64,000 nucleotides of DNA from Takakia lepidozioides (GCA_030704615.1 CM060732.1:45489053-45553052); one strand, 5' to 3'; positions 44,001 through 55,985 are shown, counted from the first letter of the stretch. The notes: generated by a model from the letters alone, not told the origin. Translations and numbers: made by a program.

Positions 44001-47000
44001 TCATGTTCTTCCTTCCATTTTGTCCCATAAGCTCTATGAGCTTTCCGCGGACGTTATAAAGCACCATTTCATTTCATTTCATTTCTGTGCCTTTGTGCAA
44101 TGCTTGGGGTTTTCTTCGTTGTTTCTGTAGTTCTCTTCCATATATATTCCCGCTCAAACTGGGCGCGGGGTCAATGGCCACAAGGCTACGGCAAACAACG
44201 TCTTATGAGTACAATCTTCCATATATATTCTTGCCCGCACAATGAATAGCTTTTTTCCTTTCTTTCTTTTTTTCCAACATCTATCAGGCTCCAAAATGCA
44301 GGTTTCAAACAATCCTGGTATGCTTGAGTGGATACCTTTTTTGAACGCCATGGACTCTCTGTTGCTTCACAATTACCAGTGAATCCAGAGGGGGTGGACA
44401 TCCCATCCAAGCACGAACGCAACAGACTCATTAGAAAGGAGCTTATGGAACTACATGTCAGGAGAACTTGGAAGCTACCCAACCTCACGACAAAGCTCCA
44501 TTTCTATCGAGAAACATTCTTGGTTCTCCGAGATGATAGAATCTTGCGGCCCAATTACCTTTCGGCCTCTTTATCTCCTTCTCTCCTGAGGGCATTGGGG
44601 CGGTTCAGGGTGGGCTCCCACAACCTACGTATAGAGACTGGCAGATGGGAAAACTTGCAGCGGGAGGACCACCTATGTCCAGCTTGCACAGGCCGCAACC
44701 AGGAAACTGAAACTGAAGAACATTTCTTCTTCTCTTGCCCTCTATACTATGAGATCCGTGGGAGATTCCTCTGTCTATTCCATGGAACCCAATCTCCCAC
44801 TGAAGTCTTCCACTATGAAGATCAGAAATGCTTGGCAGCTTACCTGCACGAGGCACTCACCCTTAGACAATTACTCGAACAATAGTTTCTATCTCTGGCT
44901 CTGGTTTTTGTTTCCTCTCTCATGTTTTCTTCCATTTTGTCCCATAAGCTCTATGAGCTTTCCGCAGACGTTATAAAGCACCATTTCATTTCATTTCATT
45001 TCTTTTTCCCCCTCTGGAACTGGTGTGGATGCTGTAAACCTCTACCCCATCCCCTCTTGGACCTTATATATTCCTTCTTTTTCTTCTTCATCTTCACACT
45101 GTTCCTCTGCTGTCAAATAAAGTGAGGAGTTGTGGTTTGCAGAGAGCTGGCTTGATGAAGTTGAAGAAAGTTTTGAGGGCTGTATACAAGCAGTTCCCGT
45201 GCCCCCCGGCAGATGTGCTAGCCAATAAGTCAGTGGATTTATTTCTGGAGGACCCAGACTATGATGAAGAAGGTCTTCGGGAGATGAAGGTCTCGTGTAC
45301 TAGTCAGGAACACGTCATACAACACGCTCTTCAAGCCTGGAGGCTTTTACATCAACAAGAGGGAGGTGAAGGCTACAAGGGTTTGAAAAACATGCAGGAG
45401 GTAGCTACAAACAGTGAGTCAGGAGTGGGTGATGTTTCTGGTGGTTCTGCAAGTTCTCAGGCGTCTTTTGTCACAGCATCGTCGGTAATTTCTTGCATGG
45501 AAAGTGGCACCCAGGCGGCCCGTGGACGATTGCAGCCACAGCCTTACTCCCAAGTTTTTGAGAATTTGTACTACCTTCTTACTCAGATTGAGGACATGAC
45601 AGCAAGTGACAAATATCCGGGCTTTGTGCTTGCAAAAGAGGGAGAGGATTTTATTCAACATAATGCTAATCTTTTCAAGTATGACTTGTGCTATAACCCA
45701 CTGCGATTTGAGAGTTGGCAAAAGCTTGCCAAAATCTATGATGAGGTAAGGTGAACTCTAATCTTCCTTCCCATACATGATATTTGTACTTTTGTGTTTA
45801 CAGATAAAAGAAGCTATGTATCTTGAGTTTCAAAGGCCAATATGCAGAGGACATGGAAGCATGTTGTAGGACACTAATCACACATCAAGTTTTGCACCCA
45901 TGCCCATGACAGTATTCTTTGATTATCTATACATTCTATAGCACCTGTGTGGTAGGGGCATATTTTTGCTGGTTGCTATGCACTTTGTGAGATTATACCT
46001 TGGGCCAAATCATACTCATGTCTTGTATTTGATGGACTGTTTGCTACTGCCTTCATGGTAATGTGTTGAAATTGAACAGGTTAGAAGTCTACCTCAACTG
46101 GACTTGCTGAAATAGCTGATGATGATGACAATGAAGGATTGTGGGTGGGTTATCCCACTGTGAATGGCACCATTCAGCGCATTAAAGCACCTGCAACAAG
46201 TTTGGTGTACTCAGTTTTGAAAGGAGGTATAGCAGATCAAAGGGTCTCTGTCACTCCCACTCTTAGCTGACTAACCTATGGTTATCCTTCACACCATGCA
46301 TATATTTATACTGTGGTACTAATTGTCCATGGCAGGAGGTGGACTTGCTGTTAAATGATGGTAGCAAGAATATCAATGCGACACAATGGAGAAGAAATGA
46401 GCTCTTGATGTCCCGTGTGGAAATGAGTCGGCGTAGAAGCCGACGTTGCCTGTTGATGGCTTTGACACTGGCTGTTACTCCTGAACAACAGGTTTGCCTC
46501 CAGACCTACCTGTAGTGCTGCAACTCTTTCCAAGGGGTTGAAGTTTGTGACTGTCTATTTACGTCTGACAATTGTGTATGATGGGGATGTTTGAGCTCTT
46601 GGCCCCCCATCCTTACTGAGTATCACCTTAAGTTTTGTCAGAGATGAATATTCCTTCAAACCTTGCCTATTGTAGATAACAATTCTGTCTTTGGACCATA
46701 TCTGTGCATGTGTATCGACAGTGGTGGTCCAGTCTCCTTGAGAAAAGCTTTGTTGATCAAGATCATTGCCATTTGCGGTTCACTTCTTGTTTGCCTTCAT
46801 AAAATGGGTCAGGAGTAGAGTTTTACTCAGTGAAGTAATAGAGGTGATCAGATAAACATAACGTTGTTCAAGCGTGAAGCATGTTTCAGAGCGAGATTAA
46901 TGAGCTGCTGGCCCTCGTGTACTATGACTCTATCCAAGATGTGGTTCCCTCTTACGACCAGCGGCGTCATGTGCCCATCCAAGATACCACTTGGTATTCA

Positions 47001-50000
47001 GTTTGTGCAAAATCCTTCACGCACTTCGGGGTGGCATTTTCTTTCAAGTAGGAGCCTTGAGACCTTCCAGTGATTTTACAGTGTTGGTTCCTATTGTTTA
47101 CTTATGAAGTGGCTGTTGAACAGGAGTGAGTGGCAGATCATGGCTAGATTGGAATGAGGCAAAGAGTTGATGACCAGTTGTAGTCACCGGCTGCCCTCCT
47201 TGTGTTTGTTCTATTTACCACTACATTCACGGTTAAGAGCATGTCAGTCTTTTATTTATGAGATCAACATTTTGAAGGGGCAATAAAAGGTACAATAAAT
47301 TAGGACATTTATGTTCCTCCTTCCATGGATGGCTAGAGGTTTTAGATGGCTTGCTTAGCCCAAAACAAGATGAACAGAGATACTTTGTGCTGATGGTGCA
47401 AATCTAATGGCTGTTGTGGCACAGGCCGCACTGGACACATCTTTTCTATCTGGGAAAACTCAGTGAAAAGTTGGGACGCTCAAATTCAGAGGCTCTTTCC
47501 TACTACAGAAGAGCAGCTGACATGAATCCTACAACTGTCGACCCTGTGTACCGTCTTCATGCCTCTCGTTTCAAGATTCTGTGTCAGAGCAACCGGAGGG
47601 ATGAGACAGTTCTGCGAGTACGTCTTCATCCCCTTACTATCATCTTCACACACATGCACAGACAACCTAGTTACTACTAGGTGTAGGTCATGTGGATGCC
47701 CAAGACAGCCACTATGAGATGCATCCAGGACTTGTAAGACAGTGACCTATCCCCATTGCACTGTTACTGGATCGTGCTCCACATTTCGAACCATCGGGGA
47801 AAGATTATGGTGAATTTTTTTTTTTGTATTTGCTCCCTAACTGAATACGGTGAAGTGCTAACTGAATCAATTTCATATTTTGGAGTTATCATGTTTCAAA
47901 ATCTTATGCAGGTTGTAGCACAGTACTGCTTTCTTCCTTCCACTCAGGAAAAGGTCTACAGCACCTGTCGGTCCCTCATCAACTATATTACGAATGGGCC
48001 AATACTGAAGCGGGTGGACTGTATGGACATAGCTGGTGAGGGTGGCCCACTGGAAGGTTCTGAGCTTCAGCATGTCACTACAACAAGGAAGGTGTGCCTC
48101 ATGCTCTTGTTTGCTCATAGCCTTTGTCCAGATGTGGCTAAGATATCAGGTCTCCTCACTGCAGACATTTTCAAGATAAGTTCTTGGAGTCTGCAGTATG
48201 TCATAGATGATCTTCATGTCTAATTTGTGGATCTTTTGCTTCTGATCAACTTTCGTATCATCATTGGGGCTCTTACTGAGGACATTTTCCACATTGGCAG
48301 AGAGGTGAGGGGACTAGTCCAGAGTTCGATGAAGAGCATGACCAGGAGCCATTGCAGGAAGCTTGGAGGTTACTGTTTGAGGATTGTGCAGCAGCTTTGC
48401 AGTCGTATTATGACGGAGACCTGAAGCATTTCCATAAGGCCCGGTATCGCATGGCACATGGGTTATACACCCGAGGAGACACCCATGACTTACACAAGGC
48501 TAAAGAGGAACTTGCCTTTTGCTTCAAGACTCATAGATCTCTGTTCACCATCAACATGTGGGAGATAGATGAGAGTCATTTGCGCAAAACTAGGTATAAC
48601 TCATCCAGTGGTTGTTTATGGCCTTTTTTCAGCATACATGTTACAGAATAGTTTAACATTAGAGCTGAAACTAGGGTACCGAAGTGACTTGTATTTTTCA
48701 ATCCTTGCAGGCGTAAACCAGCACATCAACGTGTCTTGGAGCTGGGGATGCCTGAGAGCTCCCGCAAATTTATCACTTGTGTGCGCAAGTACCTACTGTT
48801 CTATCTAACATTATGCAAGGACACTGAAGATCTTGGCACACTGGAAAGAGCTTATTCATGTTTAAAAACTGACAAGAAAGTAAGTCAGTATTCCTCCTTT
48901 AAGAATGACACCTCTCCAGTAACATGGTGCTTGTGAAGTTAGCCCATGTGAAGAATTGCTAAAGATCCCTCCTTTGTTGTAGAAGAACAGTGCAACTTCG
49001 TATTCAAGGGGAAATGTTTTCCCTGCTCTCCTTGGTGATTATTGGCTGGAATCCCCATGTAACTCATCAATCTCTTTAAGCACCCAGCTAATGTATTATA
49101 TGCTTGTACACCTTTTGCTCACACTTCTCTAGCAAATGGTCCTGATTTGCTCTAGGCCTACTTTGGGGAGGGAAACACGTTACACATAAAGTGTGGTGTC
49201 TATATCTGAACCAGAAGGACTTTTGGCATGCTCTTGTGAGGTGCAGATCAAATTTAAGTTTCTACTGCAACTTGGGACTTCCATGATGCTGATAGGTTGT
49301 TTATTTCATGTTTTGGGGGCGGGGTGGGGGGTGGTGTGTTGGGGGTACAGTTCTCATTGTGCTTGGAGGACATCTCTCGAGTTGCACTGGGACAGCATAT
49401 ACAGACACTAGCATGTTTAATTTGTCGGGTTGACACTGAAAGCTCCAGTTCTCATGCTCGCCTGAACTCTTTGCTAGAAAAGATGTTCAATCTGTATGTG
49501 GACTCCGGAACCTCCTGGCCAGATCTGGCAGGCCTAAGCCTCGCTGAAGCAGGAGTTTTGAATACAGAGGTTGCTGAGAGTGCTATTTACAGGTATGGAT
49601 GTTCTATCTCAGCAAATGTGCTGATAGTTGACCTCCTTCCCCAATTTCAGACTTCTCTGTTCTCTGTGGAAACTGTCAATATCATTAGTCTTTGTGGCGT
49701 GATTGTTAGAGGAGCAGAGACTTGGATATGTGGACAGATGCATTCACTAAGGTTGTCCCAGAATTAATAAGTGGTGTTCCTTGGTTTGCAGCTACATTCA
49801 TCGCTATTTCCAACTGTTGGAAGCTGAAAACCGAATAGATGCCCTCGAGGCAGCCAACGAGCGGCTAAGGAAGAGATTCAAAAACCCCAAGCTTATGGGC
49901 ACCCAGTCAGCACGGGTCTGCCAGCATGCTTCGCTTTCATGGTGTCGAGCCCTGTGTTCGGCCCTCTGCTCCATCACCGCCCATCCTCCAGAAACCTCCC

Positions 50001-51097
50001 CAATAGCTCCATCTCAGTTTCCAATTCCAGCACCCCAGGCCAACAGTGGGCACCATGAAGTCCAGTTGATTGTGGACTTCCATGAAGACTTTGCAGAAAT
50101 GAGTTCGTATGAAGTACAATCCCTTTTCATTCCAACTGAACATGATACTGCAGTGAGAGAGGGAGTGCCCAGTGCTAATAAACCTTCTCCTTCTACAAGA
50201 GAGCCTACTGCAGCAGCTGGAGAGTCTAACAGGAGTGCACCAAGTTGCAGCAAATCAGATTTCCCTCCATCCTGTCTCCCCATACGCATGAAGAATGTCC
50301 CTGTTATGCAAGCATCTTTGGAAAACCTGGAGAAGGCAAGGTCGTTGCTGCGGTCATCATACATTTTTTACCGGGATAGCTTCTCGGGGCCGTTTCCCAG
50401 TGGAATAAGTTTATTTGTTACAGGGCCTGGGAAAATTCCAAACCGAGGGTCAGGGAGTGATGGAAGTGTCAGTGGTTCACCTTTGCCAGGAAGACCACCT
50501 TTTGGAGCCGAAGCTTTGGATATAAGCACTCCTCGAAAGCTATTGCTTTGGGCTTTTGCTTTAGTGCATGGGCGAACAGGCAGTATGGCTGAAGCTGTCA
50601 AATACTGTGAAGAACAGGCTAAGGTTTGTATACAGAACATGTGGAAGTCTATCTGCACACTAGTGTGTTTGAGATTTCAAAACACGGCTTTTAAGTGGAG
50701 AGTCACCGGGATACAGTTTGTTTTCCAAGGTTGCAGGTCAATGATAACCATGTGTGACAGCTGATCAGCCTCACGCCTTCTTGTTTGTACTTTGGCCTTT
50801 GGAAGTTGGAGACCTTGTGTTAAAGAGACAAGTCTCCTTGTCAGTTAGAAGTTCCACATGTGCAACTAGCTTCAAGTATGAGAATATCAAAGACTCAATC
50901 GATTGTTTCTGATTGCGTAGACTGTAACATTTTGAATGACCAAACTAGCTGAATTTTGGCTTATATGTGGTTTTCCTTTTGTGATGCCACAGCCAAGATT
51001 GAAAAAAGGGCTATCAACGGCGACATCTCTGCCATCAGCTGCTGGTCCCTCTGCAACACCAGGTCTGTATATCAAGCTAACTAATGGTGGGGTGTGA
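38016..51097 (+). CDS. CABIN1: CABIN1-like TPR protein (HIRA histone-chaperone complex)
   Basis: The 17-exon model is 38016-38099, 38245-38364, 38561-38601, 38794-39005, 39299-41721, 42113-42289, 42645-43187, 45143-45745, 46336-46491, 46890-47047, 47425-47617, 47912-48091, 48301-48593, 48711-48879, 49351-49592, 49792-50623 and 50993-51097. All phases agree, giving 2,176 residues. It opens F-S-F-A-A-I-N-D, as in plant CABIN1. TPR segments follow ([33 protein letters not shown]). Conserved blocks include [33 protein letters not shown] and P-R-K-L-L-L-W-A-F. The 2.4-kb exon 5 holds a long variable Ser/Glu-rich linker. In plants and animals CABIN1 joins HIRA and UBN in replication-independent H3.3 deposition in the nucleus. 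Intron 7 (43188-45142) is enlarged by LINE fragments. The end is tentative: a donor-like CAG|GTCTGT at 51061 could add an exon. Confidence 0.92.
39091..39127 (+). mobile_element. LINE 3' end fragment with (CATTT)n tail, in CABIN1 intron 4
   Basis: GACGTTATAAAGCACC followed by about four CATTT units is the same 3' terminus as at 44050-44095 and 44967-45002. Only the extreme end is clearly alike, so this is a very short 5'-truncated copy or a fragment. Confidence 0.7.
43599..43651 (+). repeat. Dispersed ~50-bp repeat, copy 2
   Basis: Second copy of the repeat described at 34449-34499, here in CABIN1 intron 7 just upstream of a LINE fragment. It differs by a few transitions (GGCTATGGC, AATGTCTT). 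Confidence 0.75.
43740..44095 (+). mobile_element. LINE 3' fragment, copy 1, in CABIN1 intron 7
   Basis: The frame encodes [24 protein letters not shown], a C-x2-C..H..C zinc segment typical of the C-terminus of non-LTR reverse transcriptases. It is frameshifted just after that. The element ends with GACGTTATAAAGCACC and a (CATTT)n tail at 44050-44095. It is diverged from the longer copy at 44328-45002. Confidence 0.8.
44161..44213 (+). repeat. Dispersed ~50-bp repeat, copy 3
   Basis: Third copy of the repeat described at 34449-34499, located between the two LINE fragments in CABIN1 intron 7. Confidence 0.75.
44328..45002 (+). mobile_element. LINE 3' fragment, copy 2, in CABIN1 intron 7
   Basis: An open frame of about 180 codons covers the end of a non-LTR reverse transcriptase: [16 protein letters not shown], then [28 protein letters not shown]. 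This zinc segment is the usual C-terminus of such proteins. The 3' end has the shared GACGTTATAAAGCACC plus CATTT repeats (44967-45002). The copy is 5'-truncated, in the same orientation as the host gene, and differs from the L1-type family at 15.7-20 kb. Confidence 0.85.
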
Positions 51098-52059
51098 AAC
51101 TGAGATGGAGGAATTTTTTTGGATCCACTTGTCATCCTATGCATCCTCTTTTTTGTTGTTCTGTGTACAAGGTCCTCAGGGCCTTAACAATGGAACCAGT
51201 ATGCTAGATGGTTGGAATGTAGACTGAGGGAAAGACATGTAGGGGAAAGGATGGGTGTTAGGAGAAGAAAGCATTCATAGGTCAGTTGTTCCAGGAGTTC
51301 ATTTGTGTAGGGAGCTCAACGGGGCTCTTACCAAACAGGTCCAGAGCCAACAGAAAGGGATCCCCAGAAACCTGTGCTAAATCGCTACTCATTCTTTTCT
51401 TGGCTTGGTGGTTTCAAAGAGGAACACTGAAAACATCGAGAATCATTCCTTCTGAACAAGCATCCGTCAGCACAATTGACCATTATGGGAGCTGCACATG
51501 GAGCAGGGAAGAGGGTTGCCTCCTGCGATAGAACCCCTTGTCAGGAATTTCCTTAACCTTAAAGGCTCAAGATGGATTCAACTGGCTCAATGATTATGGG
51601 CTGAACAAGCACTGCCTCCCTCGGACCATTTCTTGTTGGGAATTCACTACTGTACTCTAGTGGCAAGTGCCTGACACACCTGTATATTAGAAGTCCTCGC
51701 ACAAGCCATTATACATACTTAACAGCAGAAGGCAAGCATTGACATTTAGATCAACTTCATTTAGGGTTACTCATTGATAGTATGATTTTTAATAATGTAA
51801 ATCAAATTGTGCAAGGTATTTGCAATGAATATGAACTTGGAATATACCATACCCTCATGGTATATTTGGGTCTATATTCCCTCATTGAGGGTAATCTGTT
51901 TGCTGAAATTTGATTTATTTTTATATGGAAGAAAAGTTGTTTGCAAAATTCCACTAGAAGATAATAGGAATAATGTAAGAACTTAATGCACAAGCACAAC
52001 CTCTGACAGGATGGTGTGCCGGTTTTTGGCATGTCAAATCTTCCCTACCCTCTCTTGAG
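51098..52059. other. Intergenic stretch downstream of CABIN1
   Basis: No gene was recognised. It may include the CABIN1 3' UTR. A small hairpin around AATATACCAT / ATGGTATATT lies near 51840-51866, followed by CCCTCAT..GAGGGTAA inverted words. Confidence 0.4.
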
Positions 52060-52310
52060 AGTGACATCGGGTTACGCGACGAGGTGTGTAACTCCACTCG
52101 GGGTTACACAGAAATCGAGAGTAACTCCTCTCGCTGTAACTCACACTTGGTCTCGAAATTTGACTAAGTCTAAATTTGGAAAATGGACTAACCAGAGTTA
52201 CATGAGAAACCGGGGTTACAGAGGGTACACCAATACAGAGGGTTACACCCAATTTTGGAGGATTGTACCACTGTGGTTACACCAACCAGGGTTATACTAC
52301 AAACGCCTCC
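52060..52310. repeat. Cluster of GGTTAC / GTAAC motifs
   Basis: At least ten copies of GTTAC or its complement GTAAC occur at 10-35 bp spacing: GGGTTACGC, GTGTAACTC, GGGGTTACAC, GAGTAACTCC, CTGTAACTC, AGAGTTACA, GGGGTTACA, GGGTTACACC, GTGGTTACACC and GGGTTATAC. Both orientations are present, and the intervening sequence is not tandemly repeated. Confidence 0.6.
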
Positions 52311-52639
52311 CATCAAGAATTGAACCCTGAACTTCACCACCTGCAACACTACCACCTTACCATCTTGCTACCCACCCCAGCTTGCAACCCACTTGGATTC
52401 TTAAGTATTTATAATAGTGAAACTGAGGTAAGAGGGGGTGGGGAGGATTTGACAGGGGCCCCGCCGGAGGAGATCAGGCTGCTGGAATCCGGGCGAAAGT
52501 ACCGTCAGAACACAGGCCTCCATTAAGTTCTTACTCCTATTGTCTTCCAATTGACATCATCTACCCATGGTAAGCTCACATCAATCTACACATGCGACAT
52601 TGATGCAAACTCCATGATTGCAACAGAGGGTTAACCAGT

Positions 52640-52820
52640 TAGAAGTAAAGGTAAAGATAAAGTTTCTTTTTAAGTCCAGTGAATTTACAGAGCCTACTGC
52701 TCAACACACATGCCAGAGAGGGCCCAATGGACGGTCTGAAGGTACATGTTGAAGGATTGAAAGGATCACCTAGGTTATGCACAGGCAAGGCACAACCAGT
52801 GGGCACACCCAACCACTAGA
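52640..52820 (-). mobile_element. tRNA-derived SINE, family A, second copy
   Basis: On the minus strand this matches the SINE at 23565-23738 through AGTGGTTGGGTG, TAACCTAGGTGATCC, TTCAATCCTTCAACA, TTCAGACC(A/G)TCCATTGGGCCCTC, AGTAGGCTCTGTAAA and the ATCTTTA-type tail. It has a ~20-nt insertion between the A and B boxes compared with the first copy. Its B-box (CTTTCAATCC) has lost the canonical GG. Confidence 0.85.
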
Positions 52821-52859
52821 ATGTGTTTATCGTTTAGGTTGGCCAATTATAGCCCATTT

Positions 52860-53110
52860 TGAGTGTTTTCCAGTGTTGGGCGGGTATATAGATTTCAATA
52901 TACCCTTAGAGTATAAGCAAATTATTTTTGTCAAATCACTTACCCTTCAGGAATGGAAAAATTGAAATCTCAAAATTTTACTTACCCTCTGGATATGGGT
53001 AAATTAACTTTTCAGATTTCTATATAACCCCCGGGTACGGATATATATGCCAAAATATACCTTGAGGGTATGGATAGTTTCTGGGTATGCATAATTATTT
53101 AAATCAATAT
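52860..53110. repeat. AT-rich repeat with TATACCC / GGGTATA words
   Basis: GGGTATATAG, AATATACCCTTAGAG, TATGGGTAAA, CCCGGGTACGG, ATATACCTTGAGGGTATGG and GGGTATGC recur in alternating orientation. The same vocabulary recurs at 57030-57340, so both probably derive from one AT-rich, foldback-prone repeat family. Confidence 0.5.
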
Positions 53111-53925
53111 ATAATTTAATGGTTTTAAAATTGTGATTTTTTTTCAATATATATATATAATCTGAAAAGGTTTTCTTTGGGTCATATGACATTTTAGGAA
53201 TGATAGATATGTAATAATTTTTTTAGCTGTGATTGGAGCTTTCTTACAGCTAAAGGCTCCTTAACAACACAACAAAAAGAGAGAAGACCTAGCACATAAA
53301 GGTTGTAGGGCACTAGTCTTATGTCCCAAAAAAATCCCTCCCTTACTCTGCATAAGAAAGGAAAAACTACTAGATTTTGCTAGATGGGTGATAGCTAGGC
53401 CACAGATACCATTTGCCTCCGTTGACACGACACGTAGAAGAACGGCGTCTTCCCAACGTCACGGGGAGTGGCCACACAAGGCCATCCTTCCTCGGTGGGA
53501 CCCAGTTTCAAAAGCAGGGATTGGTTGGTTGTTTAGATCCAACAAGGCAAAGGCTGATGTCAGGATAACATCATTTCCTCCTTTTCATGCTCCCATGGCG
53601 CCTTCCCACATTGGCGGCTGGGACGCTAAACCGTGAGCGTAGAGGGGTGAGCGGTGAGTTCGAAATCGTGAGCCCATAATATAAATTATATATGATTATG
53701 AGTATGGATGGGTCGACAAAACATTAAGAAAGGGGATGTATTTTCACGGATTATTGTATAACGACCCTATATCCGAGGAAGCCAAAAATGACAATTCAAC
53801 AATGACAAAAAGTGTACTTCAAACTATACCAAAAAGACTGGAACATATTTACAAATGGAACACATCGAGATCAATGAATGCATTTGATTGACACTCACGT
53901 AATTACTTTTGGTTGACACTCACGT
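53111..53925. other. No gene seen
   Basis: AT-rich sequence, then a more GC-balanced piece (53388-53636) with an 82-codon frame lacking motifs. TTGACACTCACGT occurs twice close to the hairpin at 53926 (about 53889 and 53913). Confidence 0.4.
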
Positions 53926-53988
53926 CATTGTTTTTTATGACCAATTTGGTGTATTTATTAATACTCCAAATTGGTCATAAAAACAATG
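53926..53988. repeat. 63-bp near-perfect hairpin
   Basis: The arms ATTGTTTTTTATGACC-AATTTGG and CCAAATTGG-TCATAAAAACAAT pair with one gap. The inner GTATT / AATAC also pairs, leaving a 4-nt loop. It could be a foldback MITE or a small-RNA precursor-like structure; expression cannot be judged from the sequence. Confidence 0.75.
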
Positions 53989-54789
53989 AATCAAATATCA
54001 AAAGAGTCTTCCACTCCTTTCATAGTTCTCAAGGATAAGATTTCTGGTACAATGTCCAAGAAAGCACCCCATCGGACTTGAAGATTTTTTTTCCTATGAA
54101 CAGATAATCCACTTCCAAAATGAATCGAAGTGCAACATCTTATGCGTCGACAATAACAAACCCACCCTCATCCATACCTAATATGAATGAAATTGAAATT
54201 CCATCAACGTATAAAGATGCATGGTCAGGCATATCACAGATTTATTGCAAGCCAAAGAGGATGTTGGAAACAATGAGGAAGAGAACATGACACTATGTGT
54301 ACAACCTGGAGGGTGATGTATAATATTTTGATAACAAACACACCGCCACAAACTCATCAATAGCATTACAGAGGAAGAATATTTATGAAGTCATCGTATT
54401 TAATTCTTACACATCCCATATCATCATTCCGATTTTGATGATTAAGATCCAAATAGAAACTCATACCCATATTTTGCACGATCAAACATTGGACCAAAAT
54501 ACTAAATATTTATTTATTTATTTTCAAAATGTCATTTTATCTTATTTCAATAAAAACTTATCTAGGATATTTAAACTGATATGACGATATAAATATATAT
54601 ACCAATATATAAAAATATATATATTCAGATTCAAAACTGATATCAATATATATTATTCCAAAATAAATCATATTTTTATTATTATGTCATTCACTCATTG
54701 ATTATAAAAAGAAATTATGAAATTTTACTTTATTAATTAAAAATAGTTGGGTTCCAGATTTGGCCCAAGGGAAATGATGGAATTTTATT
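53989..54789. other. AT-rich intergenic stretch
   Basis: No gene, hairpin or tandem repeat was recognised. Low-complexity AT runs lie at 54500-54760. Confidence 0.4.
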
Positions 54790-55150
54790 TTATTTTATTT
54801 TATGAAAACGGGAATGTGCCGTCCCATACGAAATATGAGGGCCAATGTCCCGTGTTTTGTGGAAAAAGTTAAAACCTAATTAGAAAATAATTGTTTTTAT
54901 AAAAACAAAACACTGTTGTCTGGTATGCGCCGGCGCCAGCACATACAAAATATGAGGTTCCACTGTCCCTGTTTTGCAAAAATAAAAATTAAATAATTTT
55001 ATAAAAAAACATTGTTGTTGTCTGGTATGCGCTGGCGCCGGCGCATACGAAATATGAGGTCCACTGTCCCTGTTTTGTAAAAACAAAATTATATATATAT
55101 ATATATTAAAACACTGTTGTTGTTTGGTATGCGCCGGCACATACAAAATA
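54790..55150 (+). repeat. Minisatellite with GCGCCGGCGC palindromes, left block
   Basis: About three to four units of ~115 bp share ACACTGTTGT, GGTATGCGC(C/T)GGCGCC(A/G)GC, ACATACAAAATATGAGG and CCACTGTCCCTGTTTTG with A-rich joins. The array is cut at 55150 by the MITE and resumes at 55711. An (AT)n run lies at about 55090-55107. Confidence 0.82.
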
Positions 55151-55710
55151 CCTTCCCTTATCAACCGTTTAGGCGATAATTAATTCAGATTGAAAGGGCT
55201 TAACGCGTATTGGGAATTTTTCAAATTTTGGCCTAATTGCACGGAAATCATGGAACCAAAGTGCCTAATGCCTAAAAATTCCCGCAAAAAACTTTCATGA
55301 AATAAGATGAGAATATCATTGAACAAAAATCAATACAAATATATGCGTGCGGAAATAACTTCCTACAAATCCCAACTTTCTAGTGACTTAGTGAGCATTG
55401 TACCAGCTTGAGTCTTGGAGCACTGCGTGCAACAAAGAGGTGCATTTTTAGGGTTTGCACGGAAGGATAGCTAGAGCCTGCAAGCTTGGAGGAGATTTTG
55501 AGCTAGCCTGCTGGACAAGTGGCCCATGGGCATTGGGTTTCTATTTTGTATTGTTATTCTTAAGAAAATAAATGTTTTCTCTTCTCATGTGCCTAATTCA
55601 AAAAACTTATACATAAGGATGCTTAATGTGAGAAATGGTTTGAAAAGCAGTCTGTTTGGTTTTTAATAATTATTAGGCGCAAGAATGCCTATACGGTTGA
55701 TAAGGGACGG
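55151..55710. mobile_element. 560-bp MITE with 24-bp inverted termini and TA duplication
   Basis: The left end CC(T)TCCCTTATCAACCG and the inverted right end CC(G)TCCCTTATCAACCG continue as T(T/A)TAGGC, about 24 bp with two mismatches. TA precedes the left end (55149-55150) and follows the right end (55711-55712). Removing the element plus one TA rebuilds the minisatellite unit (..CATACAAAATA|TGAG..). There is no coding capacity. A TA target points to Tc1/mariner-type (Stowaway-like) mobilisation. Confidence 0.82.
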
Positions 55711-55985
55711 TATGAGAGCCACTGTCCCCTCTTTTGTAAGAATTGTTTTTTTTTAAATTGTTTAAAAAAAAAGAACTGTGCACCAACGCCAGCGTTTTTT
55801 TTTTTGGCGATCTCAAAAAATAGAAAAGAATATTCCATAGCAAATATGAAATATGAAAGCCACTGTCCCCTGTTTATAAAAAAATAAATTTAAAATAAAT
55901 ATTTGTTTTAAAAAAAAACACTGCTGTTTGGTATGCGCCGGCGCATACAAAATATGAGGGCCATTGGCCCTTGTTTCAACCAAAC
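55711..55985 (+). repeat. Minisatellite with GCGCCGGCGC palindromes, right block
   Basis: The array interrupted by the MITE continues here. TATGAGAGCCACTGTCCCC, AATATGAAAGCCACTGTCCCC and GGTATGCGCCGGCGCATACA are unit fragments. GTATGCGCCGGCGCATAC near 55929-55948 is a perfect 18-bp palindrome. Confidence 0.8.
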
